49,665 bases of DNA from contig CP070637.1 in assembly GCA_020354005.1 (NCBI GenBank), positions 2,650,812-2,700,476 on the forward strand, given 5' to 3'. The notes below the pieces were generated by a model, which was not told the origin of the DNA, did not search any database, and was given only the letters and a program-made list of their open reading frames with translations. Source of the DNA: Ignavibacterium sp. GTDB taxonomy: Bacteria > Bacteroidota > Ignavibacteria > Ignavibacteriales > Ignavibacteriaceae. A program made the translations under genes and the position numbers. Below, in pieces: positions 17,408 through 24,892 of this stretch. Position 1 is the first letter of the stretch; every line of letters starts with the position of its first letter.

Positions 17408-19144
17408 TTACTTTACAACGGCAACCGGATAATAAGTAAACACTTCCTTCCTCACCAACCTGCTTACACCATCGGCTGTGTATTGGTCATAATAGATTAT
17501 CTCAACAGGCTCACCGGATTGAGTTTGCAATATGCCATCGTATTGTTGAGCAATAGAGTTTTCGCTCAATATAGTTGAAACAAATTTCCACGAGTTATTT
17601 TCAATCTCTGCAAATATAACTTCTTCAAGATCGCCTGATAATTTACCTCTTAAATATCCTTTAACATATTGCCTTGTATCAGGATCCAGGTTTCTATCAG
17701 CATCCTGGATCACAACCCTGTTTAGTTCATTTATACCAAAATGATTATATGTCTCTTTATAGTTTTCATCTGTTAAATAAACATCAGCAGCAGAACCTGT
17801 AAACATAACATCACCCCAGGAGTTTGGATTTTGCCAGGTATAAGTATGAATGTTACCTGGCAAGTACTTATCGGTTATCCAAAACAATCTTTTTTCGTAA
17901 CCGTCTCTTGCTCTAACACTTGTGTTAACAAAAAAATGAAAGCCGATTGTTCTTCCAAGTAAACCCTCAACATATCTAAGTTCCTCATCAGTCTTAAAAA
18001 CAGCTTCAACAATGTATCCATCATTTGTTCTTTTAACTGCATAGGGCAAAGAACGTGCAAAGAACATATGCCTGCCAAGTGCTTTTCCAAAATATGGTGG
18101 ATACGGTGCAAACCAGAACTGAAAACATCCGCTGTCAAATTGGTTGTGTCTTTTTCTATTAAGTGCATCGAACCAAACCTCCAATGAGTTTGTTGTCCAC
18201 CACGCACCTGCGTCTTCACGTATGGGATGCGGATCTTTAATCTTTGCTGCTAAAAATATTTCATCAATATCCCAGGCAAGATGAATTTCAATTGAGAAAT
18301 CAGGATACACATTATCATTAATTGCAGCCATTGGTTGTGAAAGATCCCACTCTTCAAGTTTCCCATCAGGTATAAACTCTTTATTCATTCTTGGTGCAAG
18401 CCCAATGCCTAAGGAACGGAACTTGGATTCCTGGGTTCTTTTAAGCGTATCGATGACTTCGTTTGGTGGCTCGGGCAAGATGGCGTATTTTGCTGGCTTT
18501 CTTGAGAGGTTTGGATGATTTAATTCAACATTATCAATAGCATTTATTGCTTCTTCAACTTGTAATCTCTCTAACCTTCTATTTAATAATTCTTTATTCT
18601 CTTTATTTTCAACAATATGCTTCCTCATTTTGTGATCAATTCCGGAACCTTCATAATTAATATCAATTTGCACATCACCATCATTAGTTCCATCCCCACG
18701 GCCAGTTTCCCCTGTATCCACAGTACCTGTGCCACCCGTGCCCTCTCCCTGCATATATTCACCGAGTTCCCTTTTCAATTCATCAAGGTTATTCCCGCCA
18801 TTATTGCCAAAATATTGTTCGGTAATATAATCAATCTGTTCCTCATCAAGCCCAGAGGAACTAACTACATCAGAAAAATTATCAAGCTGTTTTTCTGTTA
18901 AATCCTGTTTGTGCTTTTCGATCAATTCTTTGACTTCTTTTTTTCTCTTTTCCTTTTCTTCAATTTGCTTTTCAACCAATTCCTTTATCTGTTCTATCTG
19001 TTCTTCTTTCAACTTTTCTATTAATTCTTCTTCCGTTACTGGTTCAATCTGTTCGGACGCAGTTAGCCCAAAGAAATCTGTGGTATACAACCAGATGAAA
19101 AAAATGAAATGTATTACAATAGAATAGAAGTAAAACTGTTTCAT
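17408..19144 (-). CDS. TonB-like anchored protein with CBM9-like and 'DADxN' beta domains (ExbBD partner)
   Basis: The 578-residue protein starts with one membrane helix (residues 5-26) preceded by only a few cytosolic residues, as in TonB. A long E/K-rich coiled coil (about 34-92), a Gly/Thr/Asp linker (130-160) and more helix follow. Residues about 258-450 look like a carbohydrate-binding family 9 (CBM9/DOMON-like) domain: 'IPDGKLEEWD', 'IHLAWDIDEIFLAAKIKD', 'TNSLEVWFDA', 'GFHFFVNTSVRARD'. Residues about 476-577 match a surface beta-sandwich repeat ('VVIQDADRNLDPDTRQYV', 'YDGILQTQSGEPVEIIYYD'). Canonical TonB C-terminal sequence is absent. Its ATG overlaps the ExbD stop by 4 bases. It probably transmits proton-motive force to a periplasmic or outer-membrane glycan-linked partner. 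Confidence 0.8.
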   Translation of the reverse strand: MKQFYFYSIVIHFIFFIWLYTTDFFGLTASEQIEPVTEEELIEKLKEEQIEQIKELVEKQIEEKEKRKKEVKELIEKHKQDLTEKQLDNFSDVVSSSGLDEEQIDYITEQYFGNNGGNNLDELKRELGEYMQGEGTGGTGTVDTGETGRGDGTNDGDVQIDINYEGSGIDHKMRKHIVENKENKELLNRRLERLQVEEAINAIDNVELNHPNLSRKPAKYAILPEPPNEVIDTLKRTQESKFRSLGIGLAPRMNKEFIPDGKLEEWDLSQPMAAINDNVYPDFSIEIHLAWDIDEIFLAAKIKDPHPIREDAGAWWTTNSLEVWFDALNRKRHNQFDSGCFQFWFAPYPPYFGKALGRHMFFARSLPYAVKRTNDGYIVEAVFKTDEELRYVEGLLGRTIGFHFFVNTSVRARDGYEKRLFWITDKYLPGNIHTYTWQNPNSWGDVMFTGSAADVYLTDENYKETYNHFGINELNRVVIQDADRNLDPDTRQYVKGYLRGKLSGDLEEVIFAEIENNSWKFVSTILSENSIAQQYDGILQTQSGEPVEIIYYDQYTADGVSRLVRKEVFTYYPVAVVK

Positions 19145-19551
19145 TGCGCTTCCTTAACCGCGAAGGAAACTTTTTCAATTCCCAGTCTGCGTGCGATATC
19201 TGTTAAACGCAATACTATTTGAACATCTGCTCCCTTATCCGATCTGATAAGAATAACTTCCTTCCCGCCCCGGGCAAAGATATCGCTTATCAGTTTCTCC
19301 AACTCTCTCTCTGGCACAAGTTGATTTCTGATATAAAAATTCCCGCTCTGATGTACTTCAACAATAAGTGCGTTCTCAAGCTGTGTTAACTCTGGTTGAT
19401 CTGATACAGGAAGGTTCATCGGTAGCAACGTCTCTTCTTCTTTTATTGTTATCGTAAGAATAAAGAAGATAGTTAAAAGAAAGATTGCATCCAGCAGCGG
19501 CATAAAATTAAAGGAATAACCTTCCTTTTCTTCAAGTGCTTCAGTTTTCAT
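19141..19551 (-). CDS. exbD: ExbD/TolR-family biopolymer transport protein
   Basis: The 136-residue protein has one N-terminal membrane helix with the essential aspartate in 'FMPLLDAIFLLTIFFI' (Asp at residue 21), the proton-binding residue of ExbD/TolR/MotB-type channels. The periplasmic domain ends 'VILIRSDKGADVQIVLRLTDIARRLG', the typical ExbD dimer fold. Length is normal. It overlaps the ExbB-like gene by 11 bases upstream and the TonB-like/CBM9 gene by 4 bases downstream, so the three are tightly coupled. It may equally be called TolR-like; the operon lacks TolA, TolB and Pal. Confidence 0.9.
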   Translation of the reverse strand: MKTEALEEKEGYSFNFMPLLDAIFLLTIFFILTITIKEEETLLPMNLPVSDQPELTQLENALIVEVHQSGNFYIRNQLVPERELEKLISDIFARGGKEVILIRSDKGADVQIVLRLTDIARRLGIEKVSFAVKEAQ

Positions 19552-20164
19552 CCTTCACCAAAATTGATTCTACATAATCTTCTATTTGTTTTGTGAGGGT
19601 AGTAAGGCTTTTGCTATTTTTATACTTGATAAGATAGTGTCCAATCATTGTATAGGCAGCAATTACCAGCCCTGCAATTGTTGTACTTAATGCTTTTCCA
19701 ATTCCCTGTGAAAGGAATTGAAATTTTTCAGAGCCCCCAAGATTACCAATTGATAAAAATGCTTCCGCTAAACCAAGCACAGTACCAAGTATTCCGAGCA
19801 ATGGCGCTAATTGAACAATAAAAACCAAGACGTGTGTGCGCCTTTTAAGATTTGCATCTACTTCTGTAACTATTTCTTCAATAGTTTCTTTGTTTGAATT
19901 TGGATTAGACACTCCCGGTTTAAGCCTGGCAATGTACTTTCCAATAGATAATTTTATTCTGCTTAATATTTTTTCTTTTTCCTTTTCATCTTTCGAATTA
20001 GCTACACTTTTCAATTCAGTAAACAAGTTATCGCGCCGCGCATTGGTTCTGTAAATATTAACCAGACGTTCAATAATTATCGCAAGAGATATAATTGAAA
20101 GAATTGCCAGGGCAATTATTATAATTCCGCCCTGAAGGAACATATCGAGATAAGTTTGTTCCAT
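19541..20164 (-). CDS. exbB: ExbB/TolQ/MotA-family proton channel protein
   Basis: The 207-residue protein has three membrane segments: 'GGIIIIALAILSIISLAIIIERL' near the N-terminus, then 'LVFIVQLAPLLGILGTVLGL' and 'GIGKALSTTIAGLVIAAYTMIGHYLI'. The 'APLLGILGTVLGL' and 'STTIAGLVIA' stretches are the conserved MotA/TolQ/ExbB signature that lines the pentameric channel around the ExbD dimer. It is the first gene of a three-gene operon with exbD and the TonB-like/CBM9 gene. Together they should convert proton flow into movement of the third protein. Confidence 0.9.
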   Translation of the reverse strand: MEQTYLDMFLQGGIIIIALAILSIISLAIIIERLVNIYRTNARRDNLFTELKSVANSKDEKEKEKILSRIKLSIGKYIARLKPGVSNPNSNKETIEEIVTEVDANLKRRTHVLVFIVQLAPLLGILGTVLGLAEAFLSIGNLGGSEKFQFLSQGIGKALSTTIAGLVIAAYTMIGHYLIKYKNSKSLTTLTKQIEDYVESILVKDEN

Positions 20165-20297
20165 TTTATTTTTCCGTATAAATAAACAAGGTTTTTCACT
20201 AGTAAAATAACATTATATGAAACTAAAAGTTATCCGATTTTACCTGGGTGGTTAAATGAATTGGTGATTGGACATGATAAAGAATGCTTGTAATTAA

Positions 20298-20427
20298 GAG
20301 GCTGTCTCAATAATCTAAAATTGTCATTCTGTCCGCCGCGGCGGATTGTCGAAGACTGACAAATTATATGAATGTCACACTTCATCAGGCTCAGTGTGAC
20401 AACAACTATTACTTATGAAACAGCCTC
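20298..20427. repeat. 130-bp hairpin repeat with terminal inverted repeats (copy A)
   Basis: The ends GAGGCTGTCTCAATAA and TTATGAAACAGCCTC are imperfect inverted repeats. Inside lie a perfect palindrome, CCGCCGCGGCGG (20333-20344), and a hairpin TGTCACACT/AGTGTGACA with an 11-base loop (20374-20402). The same architecture recurs at 22409-22529. This looks like a small non-autonomous (MITE-like) element. It ends five bases before the stop codon of the GyrI-like gene. Confidence 0.75.
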
Positions 20428-20432
20428 AATAA

Positions 20433-20747
20433 TTAATCTTCCAGCATAAACTGAATTTCCGTAATGTAGTTATTCGGATTACCTTTAAAGATCATACCAG
20501 GACCTTTCAAATAAACTTCTCGTGTCGGCAGTTTTAATTTATAACCTTTCTCATTAGTGTACGCATAAATCTTTTTATACGATTCAGTGAGGTTATCATA
20601 AGGACCCTTATGAATTAAAGAAACACACTTGTCGCCCGGCAATTCTCTTACGGAGATATTATCAGTGTTGCTTCCCTTACGAACCGGGAAGCACGGTTCA
20701 AAATCTGCATCTTTTTCCTTGTACTCTCCATCGTAATAAAGATTCAT
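20433..20747 (-). CDS. GyrI-like effector-binding domain, downstream half of a split MerR regulator
   Basis: The 104-residue frame matches the C-terminal effector domain of BmrR-type regulators (GyrI-like: 'EYKEKDADFEPCFPV', 'NISVRELPGDKCVSLIHKGPYDNL', 'PTREVYLKGPG'). It lacks the first strand-helix of a free-standing GyrI domain, which is instead found at the end of the preceding MerR frame ('VETLLIAGYRMRGKYEEVGEGFKILGK'). The two frames overlap by four bases (ATGA), so re-initiation could yield two chains. Intact relatives are a single chain through 'LYYDxEYKE', so a one-base frameshift near 20750 is the simpler view. An effector Glu equivalent is hard to place here. Confidence 0.7.
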   Translation of the reverse strand: MNLYYDGEYKEKDADFEPCFPVRKGSNTDNISVRELPGDKCVSLIHKGPYDNLTESYKKIYAYTNEKGYKLKLPTREVYLKGPGMIFKGNPNNYITEIQFMLED

Positions 20748-21241
20748 TGCCTTACATTTATGTGCCTGCCCATAGCTTTACCAAGTATTTTAAATCCCTC
20801 CCCTACTTCTTCGTACTTTCCCCTCATCCTGTAGCCTGCTATAAGTAGAGTTTCAACCTCCTTTTCTTCAATATCGAACTGTTCCTCTGTTTTCATTTTA
20901 TTTTCCTTTTCATGTTTAATTATACTTTCTATTGAGTGAGAGATTTCCTTGTAATGTTTAATCTTGTTCTGGAATTCTCCAAGCTTGGCATGCAGCTGCT
21001 CAAGCATTTCGCTTTCTTCATCGAACTCATTAATTATCTCTTTTATTTCTGCAAGAGTGAATTCATAATGCTTAAGGATATTAATCGTCCTTGCTTTATC
21101 ATAATCGGCTTCATTATAGTAACGGTATCCTGTAAACTCATCAACTTCTGCAGGAGCAAGAATTCCTTTTTCGTGATATAGTCGAAGCGATTTTATAGAA
21201 AGCGATGTAATCTTAGAAAATTCTCCAATACTAAACTTCAC
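20744..21241 (-). CDS. MerR-family transcriptional regulator, upstream half (HTH, coiled coil)
   Basis: This is a MerR-type winged helix from 'FSIGEFSKITSLSIKSLRLYHEKG' through 'GYRYYNEADYDKARTINILKHYEFTLAEIKEII', followed by the dimerising coiled coil ('LGEFQNKIKHYKEISHSIESIIKHE') and the first elements of a GyrI-like domain. I prefer the GTG at 21241 with GAGG eight bases upstream over an ATG at 21277, because MerR proteins begin almost directly with the (F/Y)SIGE strand. The frame stops after 'GRHINVRQ', exactly where relatives continue into 'LYYD'. The complete gene 20433-21241 would encode about 270 residues of the BmrR class, which senses cationic lipophilic compounds. The status (live two-part gene or pseudogene) is uncertain. 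Confidence 0.75.
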   Translation of the reverse strand: MKFSIGEFSKITSLSIKSLRLYHEKGILAPAEVDEFTGYRYYNEADYDKARTINILKHYEFTLAEIKEIINEFDEESEMLEQLHAKLGEFQNKIKHYKEISHSIESIIKHEKENKMKTEEQFDIEEKEVETLLIAGYRMRGKYEEVGEGFKILGKAMGRHINVRQ

Positions 21242-21456
21242 AATATCCTCACTCTGTTTATTATAAAAGATGACCAACTTTCAATAACAAATATAAGAGC
21301 TGCCTTTGGAGGAGAGTCAAGAGGTTTTAAAAAATTAATTTTGAGTGTTTGTTTTCCGTGGAATTATTAAGTTAATGCATGTGTGGGAGTTACAGATTTA
21401 TTTCGGGCAAACTCCTGAAACGAATGATGCACAGTGATTAATAGAGAATTCTTCCC

Positions 21457-22197
21457 TTAATTTATCTGAACCTGCTTGAATAACAATGAATGAGGTCGTT
21501 CACAAAGAGGAATTACAACTTTAAAAACTTCTGCTCTTTTACTGAATGGCAGATAAACAAGTCCGCCCACTGTTTCACCAGGCTCAACAATAAATTTGTT
21601 TAACACATCATTTTCCAAGAAGGATTTTATTTCTGCCAGCTCTTTCTCAACATCCGAATGAAAAGCTTCTTCATTAGCCTGGTTTACACCTGTATTAAAT
21701 ACACCACTAATTACAGCTGCCTCCTTATTTTCTATATCACTGGCAAAATCCGCAATAACACTAAACACACCCAATATTATATTCTCTGCTGTTGCACCGC
21801 TGTGCCTGGTTTCCTCTTCCTTTATCATCCGGTTCACTTCTGCAATTTCACGCTCGGGATCAATTGCAAAATAGCGCATTGCAACATCATTGTTTAGATT
21901 GTCTCTTGCTTTAACAACTTCAAGGAAGATTTCAGCAGGATGAACTGCTATCGTATCTTCTAAAGTATTCTCGACTTCAACATAGAATAGAAATAGATCT
22001 TCCTCCTGTGCAACAAACTCCACAAATGGGGAAATGCATTCGTCGGCTTCTTTTTCTGTGAAGTGGCCGGTTTCTTCCTCAAGCGGATAAGCTGTAAATA
22101 TTGGTGGCGGGCTAATAGTGTATTGTGAAGAGCAGCCAATTAGAAGTAAAGCTGATGTAATTAAAATTGTAAACTTGTAAAAATTTATACTCCACAT
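21457..22197 (-). CDS. Lipoprotein of unknown function
   Basis: The 246-residue protein has a lipoprotein signal (FTILITSALLLIGCSS, lipobox LIGC). A proline-rich start of the mature chain ('YTISPPPIFTAYPLEEE') precedes a beta-rich part ('DLFLFYVEVENTLEDTIAVHPAEIFLEV') and an acidic helical part ('EREIAEVNRMIKEEETRH', 'NIILGVFSVIADFASDIENKEA'). It ends in another beta segment with 'VEPGETVGGLVYLPF'. The beta part resembles immunoglobulin-like adhesive or accessory lipoproteins in which a conserved 'V.PG....G...' closes the sheet. I do not recognise the family. It seems monocistronic. Confidence 0.7.
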   Translation of the reverse strand: MWSINFYKFTILITSALLLIGCSSQYTISPPPIFTAYPLEEETGHFTEKEADECISPFVEFVAQEEDLFLFYVEVENTLEDTIAVHPAEIFLEVVKARDNLNNDVAMRYFAIDPEREIAEVNRMIKEEETRHSGATAENIILGVFSVIADFASDIENKEAAVISGVFNTGVNQANEEAFHSDVEKELAEIKSFLENDVLNKFIVEPGETVGGLVYLPFSKRAEVFKVVIPLCERPHSLLFKQVQIN

Positions 22198-22408
22198 AAT
22201 TCTTTCCCTTTCTCACTATGATCTTGTTATATAAATATCCTGCCAGATTTTTAATGAGATTATTAAGATTAAATACGTAGTGAATGAAAGAGATGTTCAG
22301 TATTTAAGGCAGTGTTGTTTCGGGAGGGTTGCACTTAGTTGGTAATAGAAGAGTAGTTTGTCAGTAATTTTGTTGAAATAAAAAAGTGGGGTTCATATTA
22401 AATATTAT

Positions 22409-22529
22409 GAAGCTGTCTTAAAAACTGTGCAAATTTTTACAATGAGCTCGTCGAATTTTGATTTTAATAATAATTGTCAGACTTCGATAAACTCAGTCTG
22501 ACAAATCTATTTTCTTCTAAGACAGCTTC
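22409..22529. repeat. 121-bp hairpin repeat with perfect 12-bp terminal inverted repeats (copy B)
   Basis: GAAGCTGTCTTA (22409-22420) and TAAGACAGCTTC (22518-22529) pair perfectly. Inside is TTGTCAGACT/AGTCTGACAA around an 11-base loop (about 22477-22507). This matches copy A at 20298-20427 in layout and loop length, with a compensated stem change. It fills most of the 22198-22545 gap; the remainder (22198-22408) shows no other feature. Confidence 0.8.
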
Positions 22530-22545
22530 TTAATTAATTCAGTCT

Positions 22546-22977
22546 CTATTTAGTTAGCTCCGGTCTTTCCTGCAGAATTTCATCTGAATGTGTAACAGCA
22601 TACTTACTAAATTTAGCAAACCAGGCTCTGCGGTCATCCTCATTAGGCCAGGCTTCCTCAACAAGCTTACTCTGCATATCGTTGGCAGCATCCATATCAT
22701 TCCAGCTTGCATATTCACTTATTACAACCCAATCGCGCATATCAGCTCCTGTTACATGTCTAAGCACTTTTTGACTCAGGACTTTATCATTCTTTGTAGT
22801 TATCTTTTCATACCATTCCTTGAAAAGTTCATTTAGTTCGGCTGCACTGCCATCTGCCGGAACTTTCATTTTCCAGGTAGTTACAGAGTAAAAATGACCT
22901 TCATCCTGTGCAAGAGCATTACTGGAAAACAGCATTGCCACAATTGCTATAACAAAGATTTGCGTTAATCGTTTCAT
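22546..22977 (-). CDS. Exported small protein, possibly dimeric alpha/beta-barrel-like
   Basis: The 143-residue product has a clear signal peptide (MKRLTQIFVIAIVAMLFSSNALA, then Q). The mature chain shows strand-helix-strand units: 'GHFYSVTTWKMKVPADGSAAELNELFKEWYEKI', then 'KVLSQKVLRHVTGADMRDWVVISEYASWNDMDAAN'. These resemble the ferredoxin-like repeats of stress-response/NIPSNAP or antibiotic-monooxygenase folds, here preceded by an export signal. There is no recognisable active site. It is the last of five consecutive minus-strand genes for exported proteins spaced by 24-51 bases. Confidence 0.65.
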   Translation of the reverse strand: MKRLTQIFVIAIVAMLFSSNALAQDEGHFYSVTTWKMKVPADGSAAELNELFKEWYEKITTKNDKVLSQKVLRHVTGADMRDWVVISEYASWNDMDAANDMQSKLVEEAWPNEDDRRAWFAKFSKYAVTHSDEILQERPELTK

Positions 22978-23028
22978 TATACGATCCTTTCTGTTAATAT
23001 TAATTTAGAGTTAATTAATTATGATTAT

Positions 23029-23736
23029 TTAATTCTTATAATAATCACCCCTTAGTCTAAGCACTGTAATTTTATGATTTACCGACATATTAATACTTTT
23101 CTCAACAATCTCCTTTATCTCGGGAATTTCAAAATATTTTACTGCATCCTCCATAGAATCAAATTCAAATTCTATAAACCTGTTTGGAGATGCGTTATAG
23201 TAATTATCGTATGAAGTTATTCTTCTAATCTCATCCGGTTTTTGAAGAACATCTACAATAGATTTAACCCAGTTTAGATAGTCCGTCTTTCCCCTCAGTC
23301 CATAATCCAGCATAAATACATATTTTATAGAGCGTCGCTGAATGTCTTTCTCATTGTAATCACTACGTCCCTTTAAAACATGAACATCTATATTAATACC
23401 GTGATTTACTGTTTCGCCAACAATTTTATTAATCTCCGGATTTTCAAAATATTCTACCGCATCAGTTGCGTTCGCAAAAACAAACTCAATATATCTATGC
23501 GGTGATGCATTAAAATAATTATCATAAGAGGCTATTGATAATAATTCATCGGGAGCTTGTAAAGCGCTGGCAACTTCCTTAATCCATTCCAGGTAATCTG
23601 CTTTCTCGCCCATCGGATAATCAATAGTATAAATATGCTTTACCATCCCGCCTTGAGCATTTAATGAACTTGCCATAAAGAGCAGTGCAAGCATTGCTAA
23701 TGCAAATACGCTTAACAGTTTTTGTTGTTTAATCAT
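23029..23736 (-). CDS. Exported protein with two tandem ferredoxin-like domains
   Basis: The 235-residue protein has a signal peptide ('LLSVFALAMLALLFMASSLNA', then Q). The mature part is a clear internal duplication of about 95 residues. The first unit carries 'DYPMGEKADYLEWIKEVASAL', 'SYDNYFNASPHRYIEFVF' and 'AVEYFENPEINKIV'. The second carries 'DYGLRGKTDYLNWVKSIVDVL', 'SYDNYYNASPNRFIEFEF' and 'AVKYFEIPEIKEIV'. The repeat fits the alpha+beta dimeric barrel fold, with the usual homodimer fused into one chain. A conserved 'SYDNY(F/Y)NASP(H/N)R' loop is probably the binding site. It lies in the middle of a five-gene operon of exported small-domain proteins. Function unknown. Confidence 0.75.
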   Translation of the reverse strand: MIKQQKLLSVFALAMLALLFMASSLNAQGGMVKHIYTIDYPMGEKADYLEWIKEVASALQAPDELLSIASYDNYFNASPHRYIEFVFANATDAVEYFENPEINKIVGETVNHGINIDVHVLKGRSDYNEKDIQRRSIKYVFMLDYGLRGKTDYLNWVKSIVDVLQKPDEIRRITSYDNYYNASPNRFIEFEFDSMEDAVKYFEIPEIKEIVEKSINMSVNHKITVLRLRGDYYKN

Positions 23737-23760
23737 AACTTCTCCAATAATATGATTAAT

Positions 23761-24282
23761 TTAATTTGCTTCTTTTAAGGGTGGCGCCATCGTGTATCCA
23801 AGTTGCTCCATTAATGCCCGATTATCAAATGCTACAAACTCCTTAGTTAATTTTCCATTAGCTAAATGAAGAACAGATATTCCCCAAAAATTAACTTTAT
23901 TTCCTGTTGGCGGCATTTCACCTGGACCAGTATTTGTCCCTGTCACAGTCCAGCGAATCGTTATCTTATTTTCCGCATATATTTCCTCATCAATGGCCAA
24001 TTTCAGATCCGGGAAAGCTGTTCTAAAACTGGTTATAACTTTTTTTATACCATCGATTCCTTTAACTTCAGGTAATTCGTTTGCACTTCTCACAACGCCT
24101 GAATCCCAAACTTTATCAACCTCTTCAAAGTTTCCGGTATTCCAAATTTCAACACCCTTATCCAATATTGGCTTCAATTCTTTAGAATGATCCCGCTGCT
24201 GCTGACATCCGGTTGTAAGGACAATTACAATTGCTAAAAGTATTGAGAATGTTCTTAGCATTTGTTGAATTTTATTGTTCAT
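23761..24282 (-). CDS. SnoaL-like (NTF2-fold) lipoprotein 1
   Basis: The 173-residue product has a lipoprotein signal with lipobox 'VLTTGC' (Cys in GCQQQR). The mature chain is a SnoaL/ester-cyclase-like cone: 'KGVEIWNTGNFEEVDKVWDSGVVR', 'GIDGIKKVITSFRTAFPDLKLAIDEEI', 'NKITIRWTVTGTNTGP', 'GNKVNFWGISVLHLANGKLTKEFV'. The 'FPD...D....EN.....W...GT' pattern is the SnoaL-like polyketide cyclase hallmark. Here it is anchored to the envelope. Related to the next gene upstream (24333-24857), probably by duplication. Catalysis is not shown by the sequence. Confidence 0.82.
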   Translation of the reverse strand: MNNKIQQMLRTFSILLAIVIVLTTGCQQQRDHSKELKPILDKGVEIWNTGNFEEVDKVWDSGVVRSANELPEVKGIDGIKKVITSFRTAFPDLKLAIDEEIYAENKITIRWTVTGTNTGPGEMPPTGNKVNFWGISVLHLANGKLTKEFVAFDNRALMEQLGYTMAPPLKEAN

Positions 24283-24332
24283 AGCATTAGCTCCTTTTAT
24301 ATTATTAGTGAAAATATTTATTATAATTAGTC

Positions 24333-24857
24333 TTATTGATCCATCGGAGGAATTACGCCAAGTTGTTGCAAGAAACCTAAATCATCCATATAATCTAATT
24401 CTTCAGAAATTTTTCCATCTACAATTCTTGACACACTAACTCCCTTGAGTGTAATTTTATTACCTGTTGCCGGTATACCTGCAAATTCACCGGAATGTGT
24501 TGCGTTAAAGGTCCATCGCTTGACAACTCTATCATTTACTCCGAATAATTCATCAACAACAAAATTGATATCTGAGAATCCTGTTAAAAATGCACCAAAG
24601 AATTCTTTAGCTTCTGCTTGTCCATTTACTGTTGATTTAACGGTTTTATTTACATAATTTTTTGCAAAATGCGTATCAATCATATCAATGTTTCCCTTGT
24701 TTAGAATTTCATCCCAAACATATGTGTACATTTTAATGTTGTCTTCAACTTGCTTTTTGGAATCATCTGATTGCTGCTGGCATCCCATAGCAAATGCAAC
24801 TGCTATTATCAGAACAAAAAGTTTTACGGGAAGAAAATTCTTCAATAATAATTTCAT
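24333..24857 (-). CDS. SnoaL-like (NTF2-fold) lipoprotein 2
   Basis: The 174-residue protein has the lipobox 'AFAMGC' followed by QQQSDDSK, as in its neighbour (GCQQQRDHSK). Its fold markers are the same: 'VWDEILNKGNIDMIDTHFAKNYV', 'AKEFFGAFLTGFSDINFVVDELFG', 'DRVVKRWTFNATHSGEFAGIPATG' and 'KGVSVSRIVDGKISEELDYMDDLGFLQQLGV'. It keeps the 'F..D......D........V.RW' pattern of SnoaL-like polyketide cyclases. The two lipoproteins probably arose by tandem duplication and have since diverged strongly. It lies 50 bases upstream of its paralogue and 35 bases downstream of a third NTF2-like gene. Confidence 0.82.
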   Translation of the reverse strand: MKLLLKNFLPVKLFVLIIAVAFAMGCQQQSDDSKKQVEDNIKMYTYVWDEILNKGNIDMIDTHFAKNYVNKTVKSTVNGQAEAKEFFGAFLTGFSDINFVVDELFGVNDRVVKRWTFNATHSGEFAGIPATGNKITLKGVSVSRIVDGKISEELDYMDDLGFLQQLGVIPPMDQ

Positions 24858-24892
24858 TCTTTACTCCTAACTAGTTGTTGACGGTTTGTTGT

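Noticed and set aside
17408..19144. Treating the third gene of the exb operon as an ordinary TonB
   Set aside because: The C-terminal half is unlike the TonB receptor-binding domain and instead resembles CBM9.
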